DNA of 64,000 bases from Desulfosporosinus hippei DSM 8344 (GCF_900100785.1 NZ_FNCP01000024.1:20007-84006), one strand, 5' to 3'. Shown: positions 16,112 through 25,654, counted from the first letter of the stretch. Notes: generated by a model from the letters alone, not told the origin. Translations and numbers: made by a program.

Positions 16112-16429
16112 TTAGTGAGGCTTGGAGACAGGAGCCTTGTCTTTCTTTTCCAAATCTGTCAGGTAATCTTCCATTGAGTCAAAATGGTCAACGTATTCGG
16201 TTTGCATGTCCGCTTGAGCTTCCAGTTCTCTCACTTGCCATTCCTCAGTCCAGAAGTATTGCTGGTCGGCTGGAATAAGTTTTTTAGGTGCCAGGATGAT
16301 TCTGCCATCCTCAACACATAACTTAAAAACCTTTCCATCGACTAATCGAAGTTCCCTTTTGACTTCGGCTTGAGAACGTTTTCCTTGTCGAACCAAGCTG
16401 AAGGATTTTTTGTTAGCATGTGCTTGCAT
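16112..16429 (-). CDS. AbrB/MazE-like (SpoVT-type) antitoxin-like protein
   Basis: A 105-aa protein. The central part reads VKRELRLVDGKVFKLCVEDG then RIILAPKKLIP, the swapped-hairpin AbrB core. It is followed by ADQQYFWTEEWQVRELEAQA, a helix-forming tail often seen in AbrB-type antitoxins paired with PIN toxins. No PIN gene is adjacent. It faces the dmsC terminator and is transcribed alone. A role in DNA binding is inferred from the fold. Confidence 0.65.
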   Translation of the reverse strand: MQAHANKKSFSLVRQGKRSQAEVKRELRLVDGKVFKLCVEDGRIILAPKKLIPADQQYFWTEEWQVRELEAQADMQTEYVDHFDSMEDYLTDLEKKDKAPVSKPH

Positions 16430-16562
16430 GTCACAACCTGCCTTTCGATATTGTAAATATTCTGTAAGTTCAGTTTACCATTAATTGCTCAAACACTGCA
16501 AATTCGGCGACTGCTTTACCTTTCAGGGACGACAGAATATTCGAGATTACTTTTGTGTATTA

Positions 16563-16606
16563 GTGAACTCTTTCAACTAAAGTTGAACATCGAGTCTCAC
16601 GATTGA
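16563..16606 (+). repeat. Repeat family A, short one-hairpin copy
   Basis: GTGAACTCTTTCAACTAAAG, then TTGAACATCGAGTCTCACGA. It matches the first hairpin and the last bases of the full copy at 20019-20132, lacking hairpins 2 and 3. The gap falls between two GAGTC direct repeats of the full copy. Confidence 0.75.
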
Positions 16607-16707
16607 ATGAAAAGAAAATTATGGATAAGAAGTAGGAAAACGGTTAAATGAAGCGAATTGTATTGTAATTACTTGTGATTTTGGATTAAAGGGCAGGGGG
16701 TACCTCA

Positions 16708-18075
16708 ATGTCAGCAGAGTTCGGGGTGAAATTAAGAGATGCCAGAGCTATATTATTGGAAAGTGCTATCCTTAAACTTCAGGATATTCCTCTTCAGAAT
16801 CTTATTGCTCAACTAAACAAACAATATATTGAGGTTGAAGTTGCTGAAAAACAAAAAGAAGAAGCGGAAAAGAAATGGGTCAAGAATTTTAAAGTATTTC
16901 AAGACTTTTTATTCAAAGATGACCTAAAATATAGCCATAAACCAAAGCAGCTAAATGTTATCATGTTTCGCTTAGGAAGTTATGCCTTTCGCATAGAAGA
17001 TAGCTATTTTCATAATGAATATGCAGCTGAAATTTTTGCCTTCGTTTATCCCGGAATAGATATTGTCAATATTTTTACGAATATAATCATCGGAGATCTA
17101 GCTGTTGATGAATTAATTTTTCTGCGGAAAATTATTCAGTATGATAAAAAGAAGATTGATTTTAATCTTCAGGGATTTTTCAAGGCTTCTAATCACCCTA
17201 AATATAAGACGTTTAGTCAATTAAATAATGCAATCTACCAAACCTTCGTAAGTGAAACAATTCCTGAAAATTATGCAGGAGACTCAGAAAATCCGGCTGA
17301 AAGTGAAAATTTATGTAAGAAGAAACTGATGCTGCTGGAGGTTCAAGGCATAGACAATGTGGAGGAGTCTTTAGGATTATTTGAGAAAATTGAAAGCAAG
17401 TATGCCAGGGAACTTTATGGTCTGTTGGTATGTGATGAAGGGTATCCGTTTATTCCTCAAAGATTTGCCTTAAACCATTTAAAAGATAATTTTGGTTCGC
17501 GAGAGCATTTCAGGATTTATGTCTCCAATACAGGGGTTCTTTTGGTGAATTTACTTAATACCGAACTCTATAAAAACTATGAAAAGTACCAGCTGCAAAT
17601 TGCCGATTGTTTCAAGGACTATGAGGCTGAAGACAGGTTTGGCTCACATCCGGATATAGCCGGACTTGAGCATGGTGCCTTACTGGCCATGGAACGAGCC
17701 AGCATACTTTCGGTGATTATCCAAGACTACCTGAAAAAAGACTTTTATAGTGTGGACAATAGCATGAAGGATATTATTGAGAACCGCAAGAATTTAATCG
17801 AAATCATTAATAAGGCTACTAATATTAATATAGATGCCATGTCTGAACTAACGGATATCATTCTTGATAAACTCGGCATAAATGGATTTGTAAAGAAGGC
17901 AAGAGAGAAACTAGAGTTTGCCGAGGATGCTATTCAGATCAAATATCAGAGGCGTCTTAGTGTTGTTACGGCAATAATTGCCGTTAGCGGTGTCTTTTTC
18001 ACGGCAATGGCAATACCTGAAATTAAGGATTGTATTATTAGTCTGTGCGATTATCTAATTAGTCTTGGTAATTAG
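16708..18075 (+). CDS. Unknown protein with C-terminal membrane helix (455 aa)
   Basis: I do not recognise the family. The N-terminal 60 residues are helical and charged (VAEKQKEEAEKKWVKNFKVF), suggesting a coiled coil. The middle alternates beta and helix without a catalytic motif I can name. The end has a charged helix (VKKAREKLEFAEDAIQIKYQ), then RRLSVVTAIIAVSGVFFTAM, a single membrane-spanning segment, and a short tail. This is a tail-anchored layout with a large cytoplasmic part. GGGCAGGGGG precedes the start. It stands alone between small regulator genes, which suggests accessory rather than core function. Confidence 0.7.
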   Translation: MSAEFGVKLRDARAILLESAILKLQDIPLQNLIAQLNKQYIEVEVAEKQKEEAEKKWVKNFKVFQDFLFKDDLKYSHKPKQLNVIMFRLGSYAFRIEDSYFHNEYAAEIFAFVYPGIDIVNIFTNIIIGDLAVDELIFLRKIIQYDKKKIDFNLQGFFKASNHPKYKTFSQLNNAIYQTFVSETIPENYAGDSENPAESENLCKKKLMLLEVQGIDNVEESLGLFEKIESKYARELYGLLVCDEGYPFIPQRFALNHLKDNFGSREHFRIYVSNTGVLLVNLLNTELYKNYEKYQLQIADCFKDYEAEDRFGSHPDIAGLEHGALLAMERASILSVIIQDYLKKDFYSVDNSMKDIIENRKNLIEIINKATNINIDAMSELTDIILDKLGINGFVKKAREKLEFAEDAIQIKYQRRLSVVTAIIAVSGVFFTAMAIPEIKDCIISLCDYLISLGN

Positions 18076-18139
18076 AATTATTTCTAATAAAATCATAAAA
18101 GGGAAGATGTTATCTTCCCTTGGCTACTCATTTCCTCTT

Positions 18140-18406
18140 CTAATCGTCCCATTGTTCTCTATCCCGTCTAATGTACTCTGTACCTCCAACCTCTTTCCAC
18201 ATCTCCTCGCCTAAGCCAGACAGAGCTTCAGTATAGGAATCTGGTCGTTTAATGAGAGTAAGTTCCTTGGATTCCTCATCATAAACCCAAAGTACATCTT
18301 TTCCCAGCTTTTCTTTTATAAAGTCTACCATATCTTTCGGTATCAATACTACTCGATAGTCCTCATTGACCGAACTATGTTTGAAATGTTGCGTAGCTTC
18401 CAACAA
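18140..18406 (-). CDS. AbrB-like small protein (possible antitoxin)
   Basis: An 88-aa protein: NEDYRVVLIPKDMVDFIKEK, then VLWVYDEESKELTLIKRPDS resembles an AbrB/SpoVT beta-hairpin, followed by an acidic tail (YTEALSGLGEEMWKEVGG, REQWDD). AGGAGGG lies just before the start. No toxin partner is adjacent. The fold call is tentative. Confidence 0.55.
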   Translation of the reverse strand: MLEATQHFKHSSVNEDYRVVLIPKDMVDFIKEKLGKDVLWVYDEESKELTLIKRPDSYTEALSGLGEEMWKEVGGTEYIRRDREQWDD

Positions 18407-18552
18407 GAATCCCTCCTTTTTAAAGGTTTAAGGCTATTCTTGTCCGTCCTTCGTTTGGTAATTATTATATCCTATCAAAGATCTGATGCAAATACTTTTG
18501 TGGAAAAAAATGTAAATAATTTGTGCGATTATCTAATTAGATATTTATTTAG

Positions 18553-18762
18553 CTAATAAGGCCTCTTATTATTAGTAAGCCCCAATAGATAATCAATACT
18601 GGTTTTGTAGAATTTGGCCAACTGAATAAGGGAAGTGCTGGGAATATTCAGGGCCCCGCTTTCGTATCTTGAATAGGTTGCTTGACTTACCTTAAGGAGG
18701 ATGGCAAGCTCTTGTTGTGTTAAATCGCTGTCCTCCCGTAAATCCCGTAATCGTTGGTACAT
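18553..18762 (-). CDS. XRE-family transcriptional regulator
   Basis: About 69 aa, almost entirely one HTH_3 domain: RLRDLREDSDLTQQELAILL, then KVSQATYSRYESGALNIPS and LIQLAKFYKTSIDYLLGLTN. The start at ATG 18762 is favoured over GTG 18771 because GAGGTG then has normal spacing. It is divergent from a 36-aa gene at 18861, with a shared 98-bp promoter region, and could autoregulate and control that gene. Confidence 0.85.
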   Translation of the reverse strand: MYQRLRDLREDSDLTQQELAILLKVSQATYSRYESGALNIPSTSLIQLAKFYKTSIDYLLGLTNNKRPY

Positions 18763-18860
18763 AGTATTCACCTCAATAACTATTCTATATTATGCGATAA
18801 TTGCATATTGAATTTTATTGCAAAAAGCGTATAAGAACGACTATTTTGAGGTGATAAACT

Positions 18861-18971
18861 GTGGTAGATTATAAAGAGCTGTATAGTATTCTCTTCAATA
18901 AGATGACGGATATCATTGAAGAAATCCAAAATATTCAGCGTCAGACTGAGGAGATGTATATACAGAGTTAG
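18861..18971 (+). CDS. Small helical protein divergent from XRE regulator (36 aa)
   Basis: GTG start after GAGGTGATAAACT. The product begins VDYKELYSILFNKMTDIIEE and ends in IQRQTEEMYIQS; it is amphipathic and fully helical. Small proteins of this kind are often found beside XRE genes in Clostridia, with unknown function. The strong RBS and divergent layout support a real gene. Confidence 0.5.
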   Translation: MVDYKELYSILFNKMTDIIEEIQNIQRQTEEMYIQS

Positions 18972-19083
18972 GATAGAGAATTTACTGATCAAGTCAGGCG
19001 AGGATTTAGATCATCTGAAGAAAAGAATAATAGGCGTTGTTGCGTAAATAGATCAACTGTACTTAGGTTAGGGAGGAAGAGTT

Positions 19084-20022
19084 TTGAAATCTGTTCTGCT
19101 GGGTATTTTAGCATCATTGTTTTTTGCGGTTACCTTTGTTTTAAACCGGGCAATGGATCTTTCCGGCGGGAGTTGGGTGTGGAGTGCGGTTTTAAGATTT
19201 CTCTTCATGGTGCCCCCGCTGCTGCTGATCGTGATTATCCGAGGGAATTTAAAACCCTTGTTAATGGATTTGGGCAAAAGGCCTGGGGTCTGGCTGATCT
19301 GGAGTACTGTTGGCTTCGGTCTGTTTTATGCCCCCTTGTGCTTTGCTGCAGCCTTTGGGCCTGCCTGGCTTGTGGCCAGTATGTGGCAGATTACCATTGT
19401 GGCCGGTTCCTTACTTGCTCCGCTGTTTTACTTAGATCTGAAAGTGGGCAGCAGTACCCAAAGAGTTCGTTCAAAAATTCCTGTTCGAGGTATGCTCATC
19501 TCTCTGCTGATTTTAGTCGGAATCGGATTAATTGAAATCCAACAGGCCGGTGAGTTGACGGCCAAGGAAATGATGTTGGGAATTTTACCGGTTATTTTAG
19601 CCGCCTTTGCTTACCCTTTAGGTAATCGAAAAATGATGGCAGCCTGCGGTCAGAACTTCGATACCTACCAAAGAGTCCTGGGAATGACTCTGGCTAGTAT
19701 GCCCTTTTGGCTTATCTTAGCGGTTCTAGGACTTGAAATTGATGGACTTCCCACTACCAGTCAGTTATATCAAACGATCATCGTAGCTCTTTCCTCGGGT
19801 GTAATTGCCACGGTGCTCTTTTTTTCCGCTACAGATATGACTAAGGGGGATCCCCATAAACTGGCTGCTGTAGAAGCGACTCAGTCCGGAGAGGTTATCT
19901 TTGCCTTGATCGGAGAATTAGTGTTTTTGCAGGGGGTCTTCCCGAACACGGTATCTTTTATAGGCATAACACTTGTTATAATCGGCATGATGCTGCACAG
20001 TTTTATAAGTCACCGTCAGTGA
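19084..20022 (+). CDS. DMT-superfamily multidrug/metabolite efflux protein
   Basis: A 312-aa protein with TTG start after GGGAGGAAGAG. About ten membrane helices are visible (LGILASLFFAVTFVLNRAMD, ... FIGITLVIIGMMLHSF). The pattern fits the EmrE/EamA-type family PF13536, a putative multidrug resistance efflux transporter. The stop codon overlaps the first bases of a family A repeat, and a copy of its last 33 codons occurs as a fragment at 22800, so the region has been rearranged. Confidence 0.8.
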   Translation: MKSVLLGILASLFFAVTFVLNRAMDLSGGSWVWSAVLRFLFMVPPLLLIVIIRGNLKPLLMDLGKRPGVWLIWSTVGFGLFYAPLCFAAAFGPAWLVASMWQITIVAGSLLAPLFYLDLKVGSSTQRVRSKIPVRGMLISLLILVGIGLIEIQQAGELTAKEMMLGILPVILAAFAYPLGNRKMMAACGQNFDTYQRVLGMTLASMPFWLILAVLGLEIDGLPTTSQLYQTIIVALSSGVIATVLFFSATDMTKGDPHKLAAVEATQSGEVIFALIGELVFLQGVFPNTVSFIGITLVIIGMMLHSFISHRQ

Positions 20023-20132
20023 ACTCGTTCAACTAAAGTTGAACATCGAGTCTTCGGTGGAGGACTCTACCCCCACCGAAGCAGAGCCGGGGGTACCACT
20101 CCCACTTGTAGAAGTGGGAGTCTCACGATTGA
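20019..20132 (+). repeat. Repeat family A, full copy with three hairpins
   Basis: Hairpin 1 is TTCAAC-TAAA-GTTGAA, hairpin 2 is CTTCGGTGG...CCACCGAAG and hairpin 3 is ACTCCCACTTGTAGAAGTGGGAGT. It starts GTGAACTCG and ends GTCTCACGATTGA. Inverted copies are at 22611-22711 and 43027-43133. The layout resembles non-autonomous IS200/IS605-type ends but has no transposase. Confidence 0.85.
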
Positions 20133-20347
20133 TGAAAAAGATAGTGATTCAAACAATTTTTATTTTCCGTAGAAGCTCAAATACCTGTGTACAGTGAAAA
20201 ATGAGATATACCTAGATAATATAGATTTATAATCGACAGCTTAATATAATTTAGTAGAAATGCTATTTTAGATGAATTATAATAAGAAGTAGGGGTGTTT
20301 CAAATTGAAATTTTATCTTCTAAAAAATTATACTTAAATAAGGAGGT

Positions 20348-20485
20348 ATGGAAGGAGATGATGAAGCAGCCCGAGGGATAGTTGAAAAAGTATTTGCGCT
20401 CCAAAGTTTAGGAGGCAACAACAGAGACCTTATCGTAGAGCATTTTAAAAAAGACGAGGACCCCCAACTTGTCGACGTTTTGTAG
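20348..20485 (+). CDS. Possible small gene or gene remnant (45 aa)
   Basis: The frame starts EGDDEAARGIVEKVFALQS and ends DEDPQLVDVL. It is charged and mostly helical. AAGGAGG is only 1 nt from the ATG, which is too close for efficient initiation. It may be the tail of a lost gene. I do not recognise a family. Confidence 0.25.
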   Translation: MEGDDEAARGIVEKVFALQSLGGNNRDLIVEHFKKDEDPQLVDVL

Positions 20486-20551
20486 CGATCATGGAGTTAT
20501 CCGCAAAAGAGCATCTTGAACATGAACATAGTGAGGGGAGCTAATCTAGTT

Positions 20552-22549
20552 ATGAAAAGTATAAAGATAAAAATGATGGTTTATATAGGGGTTCTTTTAT
20601 TGGCGGTTTCTATAACTTTGGGACTTGCTTCATACATTACTGCAGCTAAGGCTTTGACAACTCAAGTCAATGAAACTCTTCCCCAGGTTGCGGGTCAAGG
20701 AGCGAAGGTTGTTTCCGAAAGGATGAATGCTTTGCTGGGGAGTCTAGAAGTTCTCGCTAATCAAGATCGGATTAAGGATGTCAGTAACCCTTGGGAGGAT
20801 AAAAGTAAAACTCTTCTCGAAGAGACAAAAAGAAATGGCTATATCTCCATGTTAATTGCTGATCTTAATGGATCTGCAAATATGACGACTGGAAAGGAGC
20901 TTAGTATTAAGGACAGGGACTATTTCCAAAGGGCAATAACCGGAAATAAGGCGATTTCCGAACCAATTATAAGTAAAGATGACGGATCTTTAATTATTGT
21001 CTATGCAGTTCCTATCAAAAAGGACGGTGCAATCGTTGGGGTTTTGGCTGCCTTAAAGGATGGTAATGATTTAAGCAAACTTTCTAATGATGTTACCTTT
21101 GGCAAGACAGGCAAAGCTTTTATGATCAATGAGAAAGGGACGAAGATTGCCCATAGTAACCAGGAACTTGTTATTAATATGGATAATGATCTGGAGAATG
21201 TGAAGCAGAATCCAAAGCTAGAGGCTTTGGCCCTCCTGGAACAACAGATGACTGAAGGAAAAACCGGGGTTGGTGAATATGAATATAATGGGGAGATTAA
21301 AGATCTCGGTTTTGCGCCGGTAGAAGGGTTAGGCTGGTCCTTGGCGGTGGCTGCTCCTAAGGAAGAAGTCATGGCTGGAATACTAACTATGCGTAATTCC
21401 CTTCTTATATTATCGGTCTTGATTTTAGTCCTAGGATTGGGAGTGGGTTACTTTGTAGCTAGGATTATTTCTAATCCAATCATGGTTGCCGCGGAACACT
21501 TAGGAGTGATTGCTGCCGGGGATTTCACCCATGAGTCTCCTAAAGAACTCATAACAAGGAAGGATGAGCTAGGGGTACTTGCCAAAGCGATTGAGACAAT
21601 GCAGGAGTCTGTTCGATCAGTTGTTAAAGAAGTAATTAATGAATCCCGTAATGTTGAAAGCGCAGTAATTACATCTCGACAAGCTATCACTGAGTTAACC
21701 CGCCAGATTGAAGAAGTGTCTTCCACCACTCAGGAACTGTCCGCCGGCATGCAAGAGACTGCTGCTTCAAGTGAAGAAATGAGTGCTACCGCCGCTGAGA
21801 TTGAGAATGCCGTTAGCTCAATTGCCATAAAAGCACAACAGGGAGCAGTATCAGCTGGAGAAATCAACCGAAGAGCCAGTGAGCTTAAGCAGAACGCAAT
21901 CTTATCCCGGAGTAGTGCAGAAACTATCTACCGATCGTCTCAGGAGAAATTGATCAAAGCAATCGCGGAATCAAAAGCAGTCGAGCAGATTAATGTTCTA
22001 TCCGATTCGATTTTGCAAATTACATCCCAGACCAACTTGCTTGCTTTGAATGCTGCCATCGAGGCTGCTAGAGCAGGGGAAGCGGGCAGAGGTTTTTCGG
22101 TTGTTGCGGAAGAAATAAGAAAATTAGCCGAGAACTCGAAGACAGCTGTTAATGAGATTCAAGTAGTCACGAAGCAAGTGGTTTCCTCTGTAGAAAATTT
22201 ATCGGCAAGCTCAGCTAATGTCCTAGAGTTCATTAATAAGCAGGTTGTGAAGGATTACCAGATCATGGTGGATACGGGAGAGCAATATTATAAGGATGCT
22301 GAGTTTGTGGATGAGCTTGTCAATGACTTTAGTGCCACCTCAGAAGAGCTTAGCGCTTCAATTCAGGAGATGGCCAAAGTCATCGAGGAAATTGCTATCG
22401 CTGCCAATCAAGGCGCTGAAGGTACGACGAATATTGCGCAGAAAAGTATTACTGTCTTAGAGAACTCTGATGAAGTCTTAAAGCAGGCTAATGTAACAAA
22501 GGAGAGTTCGGATCATTTGGTTAGATTGGCTGCAAAATTTACTGTCTAG
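20552..22549 (+). CDS. Methyl-accepting chemotaxis protein with Cache sensor
   Basis: The ATG at 20552 is chosen because it starts the typical [19 protein letters not shown] signal anchor and GAGGGGAG lies about 10 nt upstream. The 665-aa product has TM1, an extracellular double-Cache-like domain (about 40-280, with [19 protein letters not shown]), TM2 ([20 protein letters not shown]), HAMP and the signalling hairpin tip ([20 protein letters not shown]). It senses small ligands and controls CheA. No CWxxF-type tail is seen. The gene lies between two inverted copies of repeat family A. Confidence 0.9.
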   Translation: MKSIKIKMMVYIGVLLLAVSITLGLASYITAAKALTTQVNETLPQVAGQGAKVVSERMNALLGSLEVLANQDRIKDVSNPWEDKSKTLLEETKRNGYISMLIADLNGSANMTTGKELSIKDRDYFQRAITGNKAISEPIISKDDGSLIIVYAVPIKKDGAIVGVLAALKDGNDLSKLSNDVTFGKTGKAFMINEKGTKIAHSNQELVINMDNDLENVKQNPKLEALALLEQQMTEGKTGVGEYEYNGEIKDLGFAPVEGLGWSLAVAAPKEEVMAGILTMRNSLLILSVLILVLGLGVGYFVARIISNPIMVAAEHLGVIAAGDFTHESPKELITRKDELGVLAKAIETMQESVRSVVKEVINESRNVESAVITSRQAITELTRQIEEVSSTTQELSAGMQETAASSEEMSATAAEIENAVSSIAIKAQQGAVSAGEINRRASELKQNAILSRSSAETIYRSSQEKLIKAIAESKAVEQINVLSDSILQITSQTNLLALNAAIEAARAGEAGRGFSVVAEEIRKLAENSKTAVNEIQVVTKQVVSSVENLSASSANVLEFINKQVVKDYQIMVDTGEQYYKDAEFVDELVNDFSATSEELSASIQEMAKVIEEIAIAANQGAEGTTNIAQKSITVLENSDEVLKQANVTKESSDHLVRLAAKFTV

Positions 22550-22610
22550 GAAAAGATGCTATTAGACACATCCGCAGAAGTAGGATCGGTTCTTATCTTT
22601 GATTAATTCC

Positions 22611-22711
22611 GAGAGTCCCACTTCTATAAGTGGGTGTTCCGATTTCCACTTCGGTGGGGTTAGAATCCCCTACCGAAGTCCCGATGTTCAGCTTTAGCTG
22701 AACGAGTTCAC
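22611..22711 (-). repeat. Repeat family A, inverted copy
   Basis: Reverse complement of the 20019 copy with scattered changes: GAGTCCCACTTCTATAAGTG, then TCCACTTCGGTGGGG...CCTACCGAAG and GTTCAGCTTTAGCTGAAC GAGTTCAC. The hairpins are kept by paired substitutions (AGCTTTAGCT against ACTAAAGT in hairpin 1). Confidence 0.85.
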
Positions 22712-22755
22712 TAAACGCGCTGTGTAGGGCATAAAAACTTTATAGATACCACTCT
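22712..22755 (-). pseudogene. yczE-like 3' fragment
   Basis: Read on the minus strand it encodes IYKVFMPYTARL, matching the C-terminal VFIKFFMPYTARL of the YczE-type gene at 10876-11520. The homology begins at the edge of the repeat copy and fades after about 45 bp. Confidence 0.7.
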
Positions 22756-22799
22756 GAAAGGCACTGGTTAATCCCGGTGCTATTTTTTTGCTCTAAATA

Positions 22800-22991
22800 G
22801 TGTTTTTGCAGGGTGCATTTCCGAACACGGGGTCTTTTATAGGAATAACACTCGTCATAATCGGCATGATGCTGCACAGTTTTTTAAGAATAACTAACAA
22901 CAGTGGAGAATATGGAGGTGACGCGATCCCTCAAAACTGGTATAATGTTACCTTGTTGACTCTTGAACTGAATAAAAGAAACATCTCCTAA
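22800..22991 (+). pseudogene. DMT transporter 3' fragment
   Basis: It begins VFLQGAFPNTGSFIGITLVI, then IGMMLHSF, and is nearly identical in protein and DNA to the last 33 codons of the DMT gene ending at 20022. It then runs into unrelated codons up to a stop at 22989. No RBS or N-terminal part is present, so this is a relic of a duplicated gene. Confidence 0.8.
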
Positions 22992-23150
22992 TTGAAGGAA
23001 TTGTCGGAAGGAGAGATAAAGATTTTAAGATGAGTGGATCATAAGTAGGAACAACTTTTAAGGCTTGTTTCGAGGAGAAGGGGCCTTATTTTTTGTGGTT
23101 AAAATCCAATGGTATGACAAATACTAATAAAAAGAAAAGGTGATAAAATA

Positions 23151-24668
23151 GTGGAAGACCGTGAACAATGGGGGACTAGGGCTGGTTTTATTTTGGCTGC
23201 TGTGGGGTCCGCTGTCGGACTGGGAAATATTTGGCGTTTTCCTTATGTAGCTTATGACAATGGTGGAGGCGCATTTTTTATTCCCTACTTATTTGCGCTG
23301 TTAACTGCGGGTATCCCGCTGCTGATTATGGAATTTACCATGGGTCACAAATATCGGGGCTCTGCACCCTTATCCTTCGCGCGAATGAATAAGAAAACTG
23401 AGTGGATCGGTTGGTGGCAAGTAAGCATAGCTTTCATAATTTCTACCTATTACGCAGTTATTATTGCCTGGGCAATGGCTTATACATATTTTGCTGTAGG
23501 GTTACAATGGGGGAACGACCCTGGTGGCTTCTTAATGGGCGAGTACTTAAGGCGAGTGGATCTTGTTAATGGCGCCTCAGTCGGTTCCGTGGGATCGGTT
23601 GTTCCCGGAGTATTTATTCCGCTAATATTGGTATGGGTAATTACCTTAGCAATTTTGTTTAAGGGTGTTAAACAAGGAATTGAAAAGGCCAATCGCATCT
23701 TTATACCCACTCTGGTTATTATGTTTTTAATCATTGTTATTCGCGCCCTCACCTTAGAAGGTGCTTCTATTGGCCTCGAAGCCTTCTTTAAACCGGATTG
23801 GAGTAAGATCGCTTCTCCGGGAGTTTGGGTTGCCGCCTATGGGCAAATTTTCTTCAGCTTATCAATTGCCTTTGCAATTATGATAACTTATTCCAGTTAT
23901 TTGCCGAAGCATGCGGACATTAACAACAATGCCTTTATCGCTGCTTTTAGTAATTCCGGCGTTGAGCTTTTAGCCGGCTTTGGTGTTTTTGCTACCTTAG
24001 GATTTTTGGCTAAACAAGCCAATCTCCCCATTGAAGATGTAGCAACAGCCGGTATCGGTTTAGCCTTTGTGGTATTTCCCGAGATCTTAAACTCCTTCCC
24101 GGGTTTTAACGATTTGTTTGGTGTGTTATTCTTTGGATCGTTAGTTTCTGCTGGGTTATCATCGTTAATTTCTATTGTAGAGACCTTTGTTGCTGCGATC
24201 CAAGACAAATTTAAGGTTTCACGGACAAAGGCGGTTACAGTTGGTGGTGGCTTGTCTGCCTTGTTTTCAATTTTGTTTGCAACCCAAGGAGGATTGTTCT
24301 TTCTTGATGCTGTGGACTACTTTATTAACACCTTTGGAATTGCCTTAGCAGGTCTTGTCTCGGTTATTACTGTCTCTTGGGTTGTAAGGAACTTAAAGCC
24401 GTTTCAAGAGCACGCTAATCTTACGTCAGACTTACGCACCGGTTTATGGTGGAAAGTCTGCCTAGGTGTAGTCACTCCGGGAGTATTAGGCTACATGTTT
24501 GTCCTAAATCTTATCGATAACTTAAAAAGCAACTATGAGGATTACCCCACAGCATTTCTAATTTATTCCGGTTGGGGAGTGGCCGTGGCAGCGATTATTT
24601 TCGGCTTTATCTTGGCCTCTCTGAAATGGAAAAATGGTCTGGAAATGCCAGAGGACTCTGAAAACTAA
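23151..24668 (+). CDS. Sodium-dependent amino-acid transporter, NSS family (MetP-like)
   Basis: A 505-aa protein with GTG start after GAAAAGGTG. The N-terminal WGTRAGFILAAVGSAVGLGN and IWRFPYVAYDNGGGAFFIPY segments carry the conserved Na+ and substrate-site residues of neurotransmitter:sodium symporters. Eleven to twelve membrane helices follow. In bacteria these import amino acids (Met, Ala, Trp, Leu) with Na+. A MetS-type small subunit lies downstream at 25655, separated by a repeat insertion, which suggests a MetPS-type Met/Ala importer. The exact substrate is inferred. Confidence 0.88.
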   Translation: MEDREQWGTRAGFILAAVGSAVGLGNIWRFPYVAYDNGGGAFFIPYLFALLTAGIPLLIMEFTMGHKYRGSAPLSFARMNKKTEWIGWWQVSIAFIISTYYAVIIAWAMAYTYFAVGLQWGNDPGGFLMGEYLRRVDLVNGASVGSVGSVVPGVFIPLILVWVITLAILFKGVKQGIEKANRIFIPTLVIMFLIIVIRALTLEGASIGLEAFFKPDWSKIASPGVWVAAYGQIFFSLSIAFAIMITYSSYLPKHADINNNAFIAAFSNSGVELLAGFGVFATLGFLAKQANLPIEDVATAGIGLAFVVFPEILNSFPGFNDLFGVLFFGSLVSAGLSSLISIVETFVAAIQDKFKVSRTKAVTVGGGLSALFSILFATQGGLFFLDAVDYFINTFGIALAGLVSVITVSWVVRNLKPFQEHANLTSDLRTGLWWKVCLGVVTPGVLGYMFVLNLIDNLKSNYEDYPTAFLIYSGWGVAVAAIIFGFILASLKWKNGLEMPEDSEN

Positions 24669-24675
24669 TCCTGAC

Positions 24676-25630
24676 TGGGACGGTTCTTCTGTCGTGCTCT
24701 GGAGGGAGCGCTTGTCAGCTGTGTAACCCGTGCGAAGACGGTGCTGCAAGAAGGTTTAATCCGTGCGAAGACAGTGTCTTCGTCGGTCTGCACGCGTCTG
24801 CGAGTTCCGTCGCTGGCTCGCTGGACGGTTCGCGAGCGCGTCCGAACCTCCGGGCATTCCTGGCCGCATGCTATGCCGTCCGTGGCGCATGGCGGCACTA
24901 GGAACATCGTGTTCCGTCGCATGTGAACCTACGGCGCGCTACGTGGACGCGAACCGTCGGCCCTCGCCTTAGCGCGGCTCCACTGACGCATCCGCTCTGC
25001 AGAAAAGCGCTCCTCCAGCCAGTTTGTTGGGAGTGGAAGCAAACTTTGGGGGACTTTCGTAAGGCTTCACAGTCTTTAGTGTGCTAGGAAGACAGTCTTT
25101 AGTTTTCACATCTGCTGGTGCCGCATAGTGGATGTCAGGCTACCCCGAAAAAAGCCCCAGAAACACGCTTGAGAATAATAGACCCGTAAGACAGGGCGGC
25201 TTCGATCCACAGGAGTGGACCCATTGCATGGAGAGGCGGTAAAGCCCACAAAGCTGACCTGGGGAAGCGTAGCCACGGGTCCCCTCTCGCCGTCCTGCAA
25301 GTAGGCTAATTCGTGCGAAGACAATGTCTTCGGGCTACGGGGACACTCGGCCATCCATGGCCAGCGTTCACATCAGGTATTACCCTGAGGTTTGGCACGA
25401 AAGTGTCCGGTGGACATTTTCGCTGAAGCGGCTATCTCCAAAGAATACTTATCCGCTGAAGATAGCTCCCGCCCAAGCGAGTGGGCGAGCCTCGGAATGC
25501 TGAGGTGACGAAGACACTGCTGCAAGAAGGTTTAACCCGTGCGAAGACAGTGTCTTCGTCGCACGAATTAGCTGTTCTTGCAGGATGTGGACGAAGCCGC
25601 CCTGACCCGAGCGACCCAAGCAACCCCATC
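24676..25630 (-). repeat. Repeat family B, long copy between transporter and metS
   Basis: About 950 bp of GC-rich sequence, compositionally unlike its neighbours. It contains segments that recur in reverse order and orientation at 37690-38335: TGCGAAGACAGTGTCTTCGT, CCAGTTTGTTGGGAGTGG, TTTAGTGTGCTAGGAAGAC, CGGCTTCGATCCACAGGAGT and CATTGCATGGAGAGGCGGTA. Several internal palindromes are present. Open frames within it are low-complexity and Arg/Pro-rich and I treat them as spurious. No transposase is visible. Confidence 0.8.
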
Positions 25631-25654
25631 CCCCATACTAAGGAGCTGATAAAT

